From Ignavibacteriota bacterium (GTDB taxonomy: Bacteria > Bacteroidota > Ignavibacteria > Ignavibacteriales > Melioribacteraceae), in assembly GCA_016713565.1 (NCBI GenBank), contig JADJOX010000008.1, positions 496,001 through 560,000 of the forward strand: a DNA stretch of 64,000 nt. The letters are read 5' to 3'. Under the pieces are notes generated by a model. The model did no database searches, had not been told where the DNA came from, and saw only the letters and a program-made list of their open reading frames with translations. Numbering within the stretch: the stretch's first letter is position 1; each line of letters starts with the position of its first letter. Of the stretch, positions 26,501-34,245 are shown in pieces. The translations under genes and the position numbers were made by a program.

Positions 26501-26753
26501 ATTTGCAAGGGAATTTGTAAACAGAGTTCAGAATATGCGAAAAAGCGCGGGTTTGGAAATCACAGATAGAATTAAAATAAATTATTCGTGTGATTCTGAA
26601 CTTGCAAATCATATAGAACATTTTCGCAATTATATAAATAATGAAGTGCTTGCAGATAGTTTAATAAACAATATTGACGGGGGAACAGGTTATACTGAAG
26701 AATTGACCATTGGTGAATTTAAATGCAATATAACCATCAATAAGGTAAAGTAA
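23577..26753 (+). CDS. ileS: Isoleucyl-tRNA synthetase, IleRS2-like with altered HIGH motif
   Basis: Charges tRNA-Ile with isoleucine in the cytoplasm. The 1058-residue length, longer than the ~940 of E. coli-type IleRS1, points to the type 2 (eukaryote-like) group. The KMSKS loop is KMSKSKGNAVDP; the CP1 editing domain is present, with TTTPWTLISN and GTGYHQLF. The class I signature is unusual: where HxGH is expected after PPTANGKP the sequence has GLHH (residues 57-60, bases 23745-23756), so positions one and three of the motif are exchanged. That change has been described in IleRS2 enzymes that are extremely tolerant of mupirocin. No second ileS is visible here. It lies between a coiled-coil membrane protein and a DksA-like gene, 20 bp before the latter. 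Confidence 0.95.
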   Translation: MEKYKQYSNGVNYSKIEEEILEFWQKNNIFQKSIELREGNKPFTFFEGPPTANGKPGLHHVMARTLKDLVCRYKTLQGFKVNRKAGWDTHGLPVEIEVEKQLGIKSKSEIPEFGVAKYNAACRESVFKYKDLWEKMTNRMGYWLNLEDAYITCTNEYIESVWWALKTLFDKGLIFKDYKIVPQCPRSETVLSSHELALGYRETKDPSVYVLMKLKDSELAKDGDTYFLVWTTTPWTLISNVALAVGSDIDYVKIKTEGVYLILAKERLSVIREEYEIIDEIKGSQLAGTGYHQLFTYLSVDKEAFYVTEANFVSTEDGSGIVHIAPAFGADDYELSKSYNLPFLQPVTRGGLFTDDITDYAGKFVKDADQEIIQALKAKGQLYKKETITHSYPFSWRFDNVPVIYYARESWFIKTTSISDKMVELNKEINWYPPEVGSGRFGNWLEENKDWALSRDRFWATPLPIWISDDGDMFSVGSIEELNEGFVDRNGKKVKVGDLPKEEIDLHKPFVDEIKFEKNGKIYQRTPELIDVWFDSGAMPFAQHHYPFENKELFEKNYPADFICEGIDQTRGWFYTLHAISTMLFEKVAFKNLIVNELILDKNGMKMSKSKGNAVDPFELFDKHGADATRWYLVTGSPPWRTTLFDEDGIVEVQRKFFGTLINTYSFFALYANIDNFDFSDELIPYEERSEIDRWIIAKLSSVVEEYEELMNNYDVTKAARLVSDFTIDELSNWYVRRSRRRFWKSEINKSKISAYQTLYECLITVVKLTSPFAPFIAEEIYQSLNKVTKLEKRSSVHLVDFPTSLYRNKQLENKMDIAQKVVYLTRAMRAKNNLKVRQPLKKIMIAVEPKYREAVRNMSDVILEEVNIKDLEVLEDDASIVNKSTKANFKTLGPKYGKMMKNLAQRIKDFTKDEIKKLETDKSFSFTLDGNDVSLSLDDVEIISTEIEGWVVESENGITVAIDSELTNELIGEGFAREFVNRVQNMRKSAGLEITDRIKINYSCDSELANHIEHFRNYINNEVLADSLINNIDGGTGYTEELTIGEFKCNITINKVK

Positions 26754-26773
26754 TTTTATTGAGGAGAGGAATC

Positions 26774-27490
26774 ATGGCAAAGAAAACAACAGCAAAAACA
26801 AAACCGTCGTCTTTAAAAACTGCACAAAAAAAGACGAAAGATATTAAAAGTAAAAGTGTTAAAAGTAAAAGTGTAAAAACGCAAAAAAATACAGCAAAGC
26901 CAGTTAAAAAAGTTGCTGATAAAAAACCGGCAGCAAAAAAAGAAGTCGTCAAAAAAACAGTTGTTAAAAAAGCAGTTGTTAAAAAGAACAAAAATGTAAT
27001 AGTTAATAAAGGTGAAGTTAAGACTCCGTCTAAAACTAAAACCGGAAAAAAAATAGAAGTGATAGTAACACCTGCAAAACCGAAAATAACAAAGAAATTT
27101 GTTGGATATTCCAAGAAAGAATTAACTGAATTCAAAGATGTAATTCTTGAAAAAAGAAAAGAAATTATTGAACAGCTGCAGAATCTAAAAGAACAAATGA
27201 TGGATGAAACAACCGGGCAGTATGTAAATGAAAATTCTCCGTATTCTTTACATATGGCAGAGCAGGGAACCGATGCCCAGGAAAGAGAAAAATTATATTT
27301 GTGGGCTCAGCGAGAAACAAAATTTTTAGGATATTTGGAAGACGCGCTACAAAGAATAGATAACGGTACTTACGGTGTTTGCATAGATAGTTTGGAATTG
27401 CCCGAAGGTCCGCATTTAATTCCAAAGAAAAGATTGCTTGCTGTTCCGCATACTCAACATTGTGTTGATTGCAAAAATAAAAAGTCTTAA
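26774..27490 (+). CDS. DksA/TraR-family protein with Lys-rich histone-like N-terminal tail
   Basis: The 238-residue product starts at the ATG preceded by GAGGAGAGG. The first ~105 residues are a low-complexity Lys/Thr/Val/Ala tail with short repeats (KSKSVKSKSVK, KKTVVKKAVVKK) like histone H1-type tails. The C-terminal half has the DksA coiled-coil segment (KELTEFKDVILEKRKEIIEQ) and a zinc-finger region YGVCIDSLELPEGPH...HCVDCK. Canonical DksA has CxxC twice; here the first pair is C-I-D-S, leaving three cysteines. DksA-type proteins act on RNA polymerase with ppGpp; the basic tail suggests additional nucleic-acid binding. It sits between ileS and lspA, as related genes do in several phyla. 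Confidence 0.88.
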   Translation: MAKKTTAKTKPSSLKTAQKKTKDIKSKSVKSKSVKTQKNTAKPVKKVADKKPAAKKEVVKKTVVKKAVVKKNKNVIVNKGEVKTPSKTKTGKKIEVIVTPAKPKITKKFVGYSKKELTEFKDVILEKRKEIIEQLQNLKEQMMDETTGQYVNENSPYSLHMAEQGTDAQEREKLYLWAQRETKFLGYLEDALQRIDNGTYGVCIDSLELPEGPHLIPKKRLLAVPHTQHCVDCKNKKS

Positions 27491-27510
27491 TAAATTCAGT
27501 CGAGTGATAT

Positions 27511-28158
27511 TTGAGAGTAATTTTTTATTCGTTTATTATTGTTTTAATTGATCAAATAACAAAAATTTTAGTTAAAGGTATTTCAATTCCGTTTTTAGGA
27601 ATAAATCATCAAGGAATGAAATACGGCGAAAGTATTAATGTATTTGGAGATATTTTCAAATTTACTTTTGTTGAAAATCCTGGTATGGCTTTTGGAATTG
27701 AAGTTGGAGATTATGCAAAATTATTTCTTTCTTTATTTTCGTTAATAGCCAGTATTGGCATTGTAATTTATTTATATAATGTCAGAAATGAAAAATTCCT
27801 ATATCGTTTTTCATTGGCTTTAATTTTAGGCGGAGCTGTTGGAAACTTAATCGATAGATTTTTTTACGGAGTTATTTACGGCTACGCCCCACTTTTATAT
27901 GGTCGGGTAGTTGATTTTTTACATGTGGATACTTTTGGTTTTACAATTTTTGGCAAAACATATGATAGTTTTCCCATTTTTAATGTTGCGGATTCTGCCG
28001 TTACAATTGGAGTTGCATTAATTTTAATATTTCATAAAAGCATTGAGAAAGATAGAAGTAAGAATAAATTAGAAATAGAAAACGCATCGGAAAAACTTGA
28101 AACTCAAATAGAGTATGGCAATACAGACAGAGAAGATAATAAATTTAGTAATAACTGA
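27511..28158 (+). CDS. lspA: Lipoprotein signal peptidase (signal peptidase II)
   Basis: Cleaves signal peptides of diacylglyceryl-modified prolipoproteins in the inner membrane. The 215 residues have four membrane helices, the segment FTFVENPGMAFGI, and the two catalytic aspartates Asp115 in GNLIDRFFYG and Asp161 in FNVADSAVTIG. The likely start is a TTG at 27511; no ATG or GTG precedes the conserved first helix. The C-terminus runs ~40 hydrophilic residues past the last helix, and its end overlaps rluD by 44 bp. Lipoproteins in this window (PstS, the TPR and DUF4292-like proteins) are probable substrates. Confidence 0.93.
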   Translation: MRVIFYSFIIVLIDQITKILVKGISIPFLGINHQGMKYGESINVFGDIFKFTFVENPGMAFGIEVGDYAKLFLSLFSLIASIGIVIYLYNVRNEKFLYRFSLALILGGAVGNLIDRFFYGVIYGYAPLLYGRVVDFLHVDTFGFTIFGKTYDSFPIFNVADSAVTIGVALILIFHKSIEKDRSKNKLEIENASEKLETQIEYGNTDREDNKFSNN

Positions 28159-29104
28159 GGGACAGAGAAAACAAAGAATAGATTCTTATTTAGCAAATTG
28201 TTTAGAAAATACAACCCGATCAAGAGTACAAAAACTAATTAAGAATAATTTGGTTTTTGTTAACAATGAAGCAGTCAAATCTAATTATATAATTTTGCCT
28301 AAAGATCAAATTAAAATTACAATTCCGGTTTCGCCAAGACCTGATAAGATTGAGCCTGAAGACATTCCCTTAAAAATAATTTATGAAGATGATTATCTAA
28401 TAATTTTAGATAAACCAGCGGGGATGGTTGTTCATCCTTCTTACGGAAATTATACATCAACTATGGTTCATGCACTTCTGCATCATACTAAAAATTTAAG
28501 TTCATTTAACGGAGATTACAGAGCCGGAATTGTTCACAGAATTGATAAAGATACAACCGGACTTTTAGTAATCGCGAAAAATGAAGAAGTCCATTCTCAT
28601 TTGGCAAAGCAATTTGCCGCAAAATCTACCGAAAGAGAATATTGGGCTGTTTGCTGGGGAAAATTTAAAGATTCGAGCGGCGAAATAATTGCAAATATTG
28701 CAAGAAGTAAAACAGACAGAAAATTATTTTCAGTTTCCGAATCTGATGGAAAATCCGCGCATACAATTTATTCCGTAATTGAAGAGTTTGATTTTCTGAC
28801 TTTGGTAAAGTTAAAACTAATGACCGGAAGAACTCACCAAATTAGAGTTCATTTAGCTCACATTAAGCACAATATTTTTGGCGATCCGACATACGGCGGA
28901 AGAAGAATAAACTACGGGTTTGAGCTGCCTAAAATTAAAGCGAGGGTAAGTAATCTTTTGGAAATTATTAATAGACAAACACTTCACGCTAAAACCTTAG
29001 GATTTATTCACCCAATTACCAATGAAAAAATGTCGTTTACATCTGAATTGCCTGAAGATTTTTTAAACCTACTGCAAGAGTTACGGAGGCAGCAAAAATT
29101 ATAA
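28115..29104 (+). CDS. rluD: Ribosomal large-subunit pseudouridine synthase (RluD family)
   Basis: Isomerises uridines in 23S rRNA. The 329-residue product contains an N-terminal S4 RNA-binding domain (QRIDSYLANCLENTTRSRVQKLI) and the RluA/RluD catalytic domain with HRIDKDTTGLLVIAKN, whose Asp144 is the catalytic aspartate, plus LMTGRTHQIRVHLAHI. The start is an ATG inside lspA, giving a 44-bp overlap. The lspA-rluD order is widely conserved. The last bases overlap the converging lytic transglycosylase gene by 6 bp. Which uridines are modified cannot be read from sequence. Confidence 0.93.
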   Translation: MAIQTEKIINLVITEGQRKQRIDSYLANCLENTTRSRVQKLIKNNLVFVNNEAVKSNYIILPKDQIKITIPVSPRPDKIEPEDIPLKIIYEDDYLIILDKPAGMVVHPSYGNYTSTMVHALLHHTKNLSSFNGDYRAGIVHRIDKDTTGLLVIAKNEEVHSHLAKQFAAKSTEREYWAVCWGKFKDSSGEIIANIARSKTDRKLFSVSESDGKSAHTIYSVIEEFDFLTLVKLKLMTGRTHQIRVHLAHIKHNIFGDPTYGGRRINYGFELPKIKARVSNLLEIINRQTLHAKTLGFIHPITNEKMSFTSELPEDFLNLLQELRRQQKL

Positions 29105-30064
29105 TTCGGGAATTACAGTAATTGTACCCGGTTTAGGTAATTTAATTGTGTAACTTTTTTTCTGTTTATTAGTTAAAAAATTATCCCTCAGCCAAGGATT
29201 GTAAAGTTTAAGAATTTTATAATTTATACCTCTTGCAATTGCAAAATCTGCCCAATTTAAAACCGTACTATCAATAAACACTTCATCCATTTCATAAGGT
29301 TTATATAGATCTTCAGGTTTAAGGTCAAAGCCATATTCTGAAGGATTGTTCATCATAATTTTTGTCGCAATAATTCTAAAAACATAACGAGAAGTTTCGT
29401 CATTTAAAACTAAATTGTAATAATTGTTAGTTTTTTGTCTGCCAAGCTGATCATTTATTCCATTTCTTCCCATATTGTAAGAAGCCGCAGCCATTGTCCA
29501 ATTCCCAAACTTCTCATAAGCGGATCGCAAATATTTGCATGCCGCTTCGGTAGATTTTTCTACGCTATATCTTTCATCAACTTCATCATTTATTTCCAAA
29601 CCTAATTCTTGTCCGGAACCTTTTAATATTTGCCAAAAGCCTACAGCATTTGATGGAGAAATTAAATTCAACAAAGTACTTTCAGTAACGCATAAAAATT
29701 TAAAATCATCCGGGATATTATTTTTCTTAAGAATTGGTTCAATTACAGGAAACCATCTGTTTGCTCTTTTTAATGTCAAGATCATCAATGAATGCCAATA
29801 AGTATTTACAATAAATTCTCTGTCCAATCTTTCATATACTTCAAAATTATCGATAGGAACTCTTTCACCGCAAAATTCTAAATTACTGGGAATATTTGGC
29901 GAAATGATTTTGTATTCTTGCGGAAATTCCTTAACGATCTCATTATTGTTCAAAGTTTCTTTTGAAATAAAATTTTGAAATAATAAAATTGAAGCCGCAA
30001 CTATTAAAGCGGTAAGCGCAATTGTTTTGATTGAATTTATGTTTAATTTTTTTTTTTCATTCAT
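29099..30064 (-). CDS. Membrane-anchored lytic murein transglycosylase (GH23, MltD-like)
   Basis: Cleaves peptidoglycan glycan strands, forming anhydro-muropeptides. The 321-residue product has an N-terminal membrane anchor (SIKTIALTALIVAASILLF) and a GH23 domain: the catalytic glutamate in LCVTESTLLNLISPSNAVGFWQ, then the conserved ERYSVEKSTEAACKYL and AAASYNMGRNGI. The C-terminal ~55 residues (INYKILKLYNPWL...SYTIKLP) look like one degenerate LysM-type cell-wall-binding unit. It converges with rluD. Confidence 0.9.
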   Translation of the reverse strand: MNEKKKLNINSIKTIALTALIVAASILLFQNFISKETLNNNEIVKEFPQEYKIISPNIPSNLEFCGERVPIDNFEVYERLDREFIVNTYWHSLMILTLKRANRWFPVIEPILKKNNIPDDFKFLCVTESTLLNLISPSNAVGFWQILKGSGQELGLEINDEVDERYSVEKSTEAACKYLRSAYEKFGNWTMAAASYNMGRNGINDQLGRQKTNNYYNLVLNDETSRYVFRIIATKIMMNNPSEYGFDLKPEDLYKPYEMDEVFIDSTVLNWADFAIARGINYKILKLYNPWLRDNFLTNKQKKSYTIKLPKPGTITVIPEL

Positions 30065-30150
30065 TTATTAAACTCTTAAAATTGAATTGTAAGTTTAGTT
30101 CATCATTTTTCAAAAATCAAATTTCTTTCATTTTTACTTGAATAATTTTA

Positions 30151-30999
30151 TTATCGAGTTGAGTAACGATAATTTAAAATATAAGACATTGCTATAATAA
30201 TCGATCCGATTAACAATTGGATCAAGTTTGTTTTTTCTCCAAGAAGAATATACGCGAAAAGCACGCCTAACGGGATTTTTAAATTGTTCATAATTGCCAA
30301 TGTTCCGGTATCAACTTTTGTAACGCCTATATTCCATAAGAAAAAACCAATTCCAGAAGCAACTATTCCTAAATATAAAATAGAATAGATTTGATCATAG
30401 CTTATTTTAATTTCACTGAAATTTGTTGTTACTCCTGCAAATAATCCAGTAATTAGAACAGCGCCGAAATACAATATCGCAAATGTTTCAAAAAATTTAA
30501 TATCGTATTGCTTTTCAATTATTTTCTTATAATAAACTTGTCCGAAAGCAAAACAAATATTTGAAAATTGAATAAGCAGAACTCCTTTCAAAAATGCAAA
30601 TCCAAAATTTTCTTTATATACAACAATGAACGAGCCAATAATTGTTAAAAGAGCAATTATCAAATGAAGAAAATTAATTTTCTTTTCCCAAATTTCAATT
30701 ATTAAAACTACAAAAAAAGGAGTAAGTAAAGTCAACACCGCAATTTCATAAGCTTCTAAAAATTGAAAAGAATAAATGTATGCCAAATACATTATTCCAT
30801 ATTGAATCATCCCAATCAAAGCCAAATGGAAAAATACATTTTTGCCAATTCTTTTTATCCTTAAAAAAGGAAGGAAAATTATAAATGAAATTAATAACCT
30901 GACAAATGCAACAAAATTGGGATCAATGGAAATCAAAGTTCCTTTAATTATGCTGAAAGACAGAGCCCAAATAATTGAAACAATTATTAAATAAATCAT
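30151..30999 (-). CDS. EamA-family (DMT) transporter
   Basis: About 282 residues with ten predicted membrane helices in two EamA repeats, the layout of drug/metabolite transporters. I chose the ATG giving MIYLIIVSIIWALSFSIIKG, a typical first helix for the family; an in-frame TTG at 31047 would add 16 residues. The second repeat includes YLGIVASGIGFFLWNIGV and a C-terminal LGVLFAYILLGEKTN, characteristic of EamA. The substrate is unknown. It is divergently transcribed from cysS across a short gap. Confidence 0.88.
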   Translation of the reverse strand: MIYLIIVSIIWALSFSIIKGTLISIDPNFVAFVRLLISFIIFLPFLRIKRIGKNVFFHLALIGMIQYGIMYLAYIYSFQFLEAYEIAVLTLLTPFFVVLIIEIWEKKINFLHLIIALLTIIGSFIVVYKENFGFAFLKGVLLIQFSNICFAFGQVYYKKIIEKQYDIKFFETFAILYFGAVLITGLFAGVTTNFSEIKISYDQIYSILYLGIVASGIGFFLWNIGVTKVDTGTLAIMNNLKIPLGVLFAYILLGEKTNLIQLLIGSIIIAMSYILNYRYSTR

Positions 31000-31069
31000 T
31001 GGCAAATATAAAAAACGCCAAAGTAAAAGATTGAAATTTTGATTCAATGTTTTAAAAAATGAAATTTGC

Positions 31070-31077
31070 TATATTTG
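31070..31077 (+). promoter_or_regulatory. Candidate -7 promoter box for cysS
   Basis: TATATTTG matches the Bacteroidota -7 consensus TAnnTTTG exactly and lies 21 bp before the cysS ATG, ahead of a GGAG ribosome-binding site (31090-31093). No exact TTTG is found at the expected -33 spacing. Confidence 0.35.
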
Positions 31078-31098
31078 AGCTTCAATTTTGGAGTTTAA

Positions 31099-32502
31099 AT
31101 GTTAATCTATAATACGCTTACAAAAAAGAAGGAAGAATTCGTTCCCCAAAATCCGCCAAAAGTTACAATTTATGTCTGCGGACCAACAATTTATGATTTT
31201 TTTCACATTGGAAATGCGCGTACATTCGTTTCAGCTGATATAATTAGAAGATATTTGGAATATAAGAATTATGATGTAAAGTTTGTAATGAACCTTACGG
31301 ATATTGATGATAAGCTGATTAAAAAATCCAACGAAGAAAATTTACCGGTTGAAAAAATTGCCGAAAAGTACGCTTCGGCTTTTTTTGAAGATATAGAAAA
31401 ACTTAGAATTGAAAAAGCTGACGTTTATCCAAAGGCAACAGAACATATAACCGAAATATTAGATTTAATAAAAAAATTGGTAGATAAAGATTTTGCTTAT
31501 AATGTTGAAGGCAATGTATTCTATGATGTTAATAAATTTTCCGAATATGGAAAACTAAGCGGAAAAAATTTGGCTGATCTTGAAGCCGGCGCAAGAATTG
31601 AGATAAATGAAGAAAAGAAAAATCCTCTCGATTTTGCATTATGGAAAAAAGCAAAGCCGAACGAGCCATTTTGGGAAAGTCCGTGGGGAAACGGAAGACC
31701 GGGATGGCATGTCGAATGTTCCGCGATGAGCATGAAACATTTAGGTCAAACAATTGATATTCATATCGGCGGAAATGATTTAATTTTTCCGCATCATGAA
31801 AATGAAATTGCGCAAAGCGAAGCAGCTTGCGGAAGTGAATTTGTAAAATATTGGATTCACTGCGGATTCTTAAATATTAACCAAGAGAAAATGTCTAAAT
31901 CATTAGGTAATTTTTTTACGGCAAGGGAGATTTTAAAGAAATACAATCCGAATGCCATTAGATTATTTTTCAGTCAAACACATTTTTCCGGTCCCTTAAG
32001 TTTTTCGGAAGATTTAATTGAAGGTGCCGAAAAAGGTTTGGAAAAAATAATTAATCTTGCGCAAAAGATTGAAAATATGAAGCCAAGCAATGAAAATAAT
32101 TTAAATTCCTTTGAAATTGACAGATATCTTTTTGCATTTGAAAGTTCGATGGATGATAATTTTAATACTTCACAAGCTTTAGCATCTGTTTTTGATTTTA
32201 TTAGAGATTTCAATAAATATCTCGCAAAAAATGAAAAAGTGCCTTCTGAGGTTTTACAAAGCGCAAAGGACTATTTACTAAAGACAGTTACAAATGTTTT
32301 AGGAATTGAAATTTTTAGGCAAAATACTTTAAGAAACACATTGGAAAGCGAATTAATTGAAATGCTTATTGATCTTAGAAAAAAATCCAAACTTGAAAAA
32401 AATTACAAACTTGCGGATGAGATTAGAGACAAATTAAAAGATATGGGAATCATTTTGGAAGATGCCAAAGAGGGAACCACCTATAAAATTACGTCCAAAT
32501 AA
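31099..32502 (+). CDS. cysS: Cysteinyl-tRNA synthetase
   Basis: Charges tRNA-Cys. The 467 residues hold the zinc- and cysteine-binding YVCGPTIYDFFHIGNARTF (the HIGH-type motif is HIGN, normal for this enzyme), GWHVECSAM, the IGGNDLIFPHHENEIAQSE segment and the KMSKS motif in EKMSKSLGN. The C-terminal helical anticodon-binding domain ends in YKLADEIRDKLKDMGI. A GGAG ribosome-binding site precedes the start. The 3' end overlaps the following small gene by 41 bp. Confidence 0.96.
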   Translation: MLIYNTLTKKKEEFVPQNPPKVTIYVCGPTIYDFFHIGNARTFVSADIIRRYLEYKNYDVKFVMNLTDIDDKLIKKSNEENLPVEKIAEKYASAFFEDIEKLRIEKADVYPKATEHITEILDLIKKLVDKDFAYNVEGNVFYDVNKFSEYGKLSGKNLADLEAGARIEINEEKKNPLDFALWKKAKPNEPFWESPWGNGRPGWHVECSAMSMKHLGQTIDIHIGGNDLIFPHHENEIAQSEAACGSEFVKYWIHCGFLNINQEKMSKSLGNFFTAREILKKYNPNAIRLFFSQTHFSGPLSFSEDLIEGAEKGLEKIINLAQKIENMKPSNENNLNSFEIDRYLFAFESSMDDNFNTSQALASVFDFIRDFNKYLAKNEKVPSEVLQSAKDYLLKTVTNVLGIEIFRQNTLRNTLESELIEMLIDLRKKSKLEKNYKLADEIRDKLKDMGIILEDAKEGTTYKITSK

Positions 32503-32881
32503 AATATTTAAAGTATCAGTGATATATATATTTATAATATCAATTTTAGTGATATCATCATTTATAATCTGGCATTTCTTTTTCAGCATTTATGAAGTGA
32601 AATTTTCGACAAATGTTAATGGACACAAATTGTTGGTTAATTCCAATTATTATATAGAATTATTCGGAATTAATTCATTCGGCAACGGGCTCGAATTTCG
32701 TAGAATAAATCCGCAATTTGAAATTATAAAAGGAGATGGAATAATTAATGACTGTAAAATTCAAAAAAATAAACTTACTTTTCACACCACTAGTAAAATT
32801 GGATATATCTCTTTTTTGATTAAAACGGACTATTCGTTAAATCCATTAATCTTCAATTTTTCTGTAATTTCAAAAGATTAA
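32462..32881 (+). CDS. Small single-pass membrane protein, function unknown
   Basis: The 139-residue product has a basic N-terminus (MPKREPPIKLRPNKIFK), one membrane helix (IFIISILVISSFIIWHFFF) and a ~95-residue extracytoplasmic part rich in beta-strand-forming residues, with no cysteine pair or recognised motif. Its ATG lies inside cysS, overlapping by 41 bp; an in-frame GTG at 32519 just after cysS is an alternative start that would remove most of the basic stretch. The orientation and overlap suggest co-transcription with cysS. I do not recognise a family. Confidence 0.6.
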   Translation: MPKREPPIKLRPNKIFKVSVIYIFIISILVISSFIIWHFFFSIYEVKFSTNVNGHKLLVNSNYYIELFGINSFGNGLEFRRINPQFEIIKGDGIINDCKIQKNKLTFHTTSKIGYISFLIKTDYSLNPLIFNFSVISKD

Positions 32882-33021
32882 TATTGTATAAAAAACTATA
32901 CAGAAGTTTATAAATTTGTACAAAAGTTTTTGCAAATGAATTAAAAATTGCAATAAAACGAATATTTTTTTGGCTTAGATTTTGAATCCTATTATATGAT
33001 TTATAATTACGAGGTACAAAA

Positions 33022-34191
33022 ATGAAAACATATATTTATTTCCTAATAATTGCTTTAACCGTAACATTCGCCGGATGTTATACCGAAATTGGCTACGATT
33101 ATGAGCGTGAAGCTTATTGGGATAAAGTTGAGAAAAAAGCACCGGATCAAGCATATGCCGAAGATACAACTGAATATTATGATGATGAATATGCCGATTC
33201 ATCAGAATATTATTCCGATGAAGATTATGATACAAATTATGTTGATGAGAATTATAATGACGATTTTGGAAATGAATCTAGAATCTATAGATTTTACGAT
33301 TTTTATTATCCTGGAATGACATACAGAACATACTCGGGTTATTATGATCCTTGGTGGGACAGTTGGAATCCTTGGTACAGTTACAGATTTAATTGGTATT
33401 CACCTTATTATTCATGGTATTCCCCGTGGTATTACGATTACTATTACGGATTCAACGGTTGGTATTCATCGGGTTATTATTATCACTACCCAATTAATAA
33501 TTATTTCAGTAAAACAAAGTACAGAACCAATTATGATTATAGATCAAGAGACAACAACGGCGGAAGAAATTATCTATCAGATAGAGCAACTCGTAATTCA
33601 AGCTCGGCAAATAGATCATCCGGTTTGTCTAAATCAAGAGGCGAATCTTCAGTAAACTCAGATAGAACTTCACGAAGTTCCGCAAATATCGGTGGATCAC
33701 AAGAACGTGCGTCAAAATATTATGATGAAAAAAATAATTCAAGATCATTTTCCAAATCTGACAGAAATTCCAATGAAAAAAGTACAGAAAAAAGAGCAAT
33801 ATCTAAAAGAACTGATGAGAAGAAATCTGGAGATTTTACACAAAAAGGTACTTCAAGACCAAGTTCTTCTGAAAGAAGTTCATATACAACACAAAGAAAT
33901 TATAAAACTCGAAACAGTACAATGAGCAAACCGAATGTAAAATCTTATGAAGGAAGCTCAAATTCTGGAAGAAGCGGAAGTTCATCAAAAAGTTATTCTT
34001 CTCCTTCAAGATCAAGTAGTCCAAGTTATTCTTCACCATCCCGAAGCAGCAGTTCAAATTCCGGAAGTACTTCTTCAGGAAGATCAAGCTCCGGAAGTTA
34101 TTCAAGCGGAAGCTCTTCGGGCAGCAGTTCTTCCAGCGGTTCATCAAGAAGCAGCGGAAGTTCTGGCAGCGGTGGCGGAAGAAGAAGATAA
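33022..34191 (+). CDS. Lipoprotein with Tyr/Asp-, Tyr/Trp/Pro- and Ser/Arg/Gly-rich regions
   Basis: The 389-residue product has a lipoprotein signal (VTFAGC, Cys19) and three low-complexity parts: an acidic Tyr/Asp/Glu region (about residues 45-85), a very aromatic Tyr/Trp/Ser/Pro region (about 95-165, e.g. YSWYSPWYYDYYYGF), and a ~200-residue Ser/Arg/Lys tail becoming Ser/Gly-rich (SSGSYSSGSSSGSSSSSG) and ending GGGRRR. No enzymatic motif is visible. Other frames across the tail are also open because of the skewed codons, but the lipoprotein signal and RBS-like GAGG support this one. It is followed by a FadL-like gene. A surface-exposed, perhaps adhesive or structural role is only a guess. 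Confidence 0.75.
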   Translation: MKTYIYFLIIALTVTFAGCYTEIGYDYEREAYWDKVEKKAPDQAYAEDTTEYYDDEYADSSEYYSDEDYDTNYVDENYNDDFGNESRIYRFYDFYYPGMTYRTYSGYYDPWWDSWNPWYSYRFNWYSPYYSWYSPWYYDYYYGFNGWYSSGYYYHYPINNYFSKTKYRTNYDYRSRDNNGGRNYLSDRATRNSSSANRSSGLSKSRGESSVNSDRTSRSSANIGGSQERASKYYDEKNNSRSFSKSDRNSNEKSTEKRAISKRTDEKKSGDFTQKGTSRPSSSERSSYTTQRNYKTRNSTMSKPNVKSYEGSSNSGRSGSSSKSYSSPSRSSSPSYSSPSRSSSSNSGSTSSGRSSSGSYSSGSSSGSSSSSGSSRSSGSSGSGGGRRR

Positions 34192-34245
34192 ATGAATTAA
34201 TTATTGAATTGATTTGAACTATTGAATTTAATGGAGATAACTTTA

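Noticed and set aside
26840..26995. Short repeated DNA units that could resemble a repeat array
   Set aside because: They encode the Lys/Val/Ser-rich tail of the DksA-like protein in frame; unit lengths are irregular and there are no spacers.
33089..34195. Alternative plus-strand frames inside the Tyr/Ser-rich lipoprotein gene
   Set aside because: They are low-complexity shadows of the real frame (Met/Ile- or Glu/Ala/Val-rich), without secretion signals or homology.
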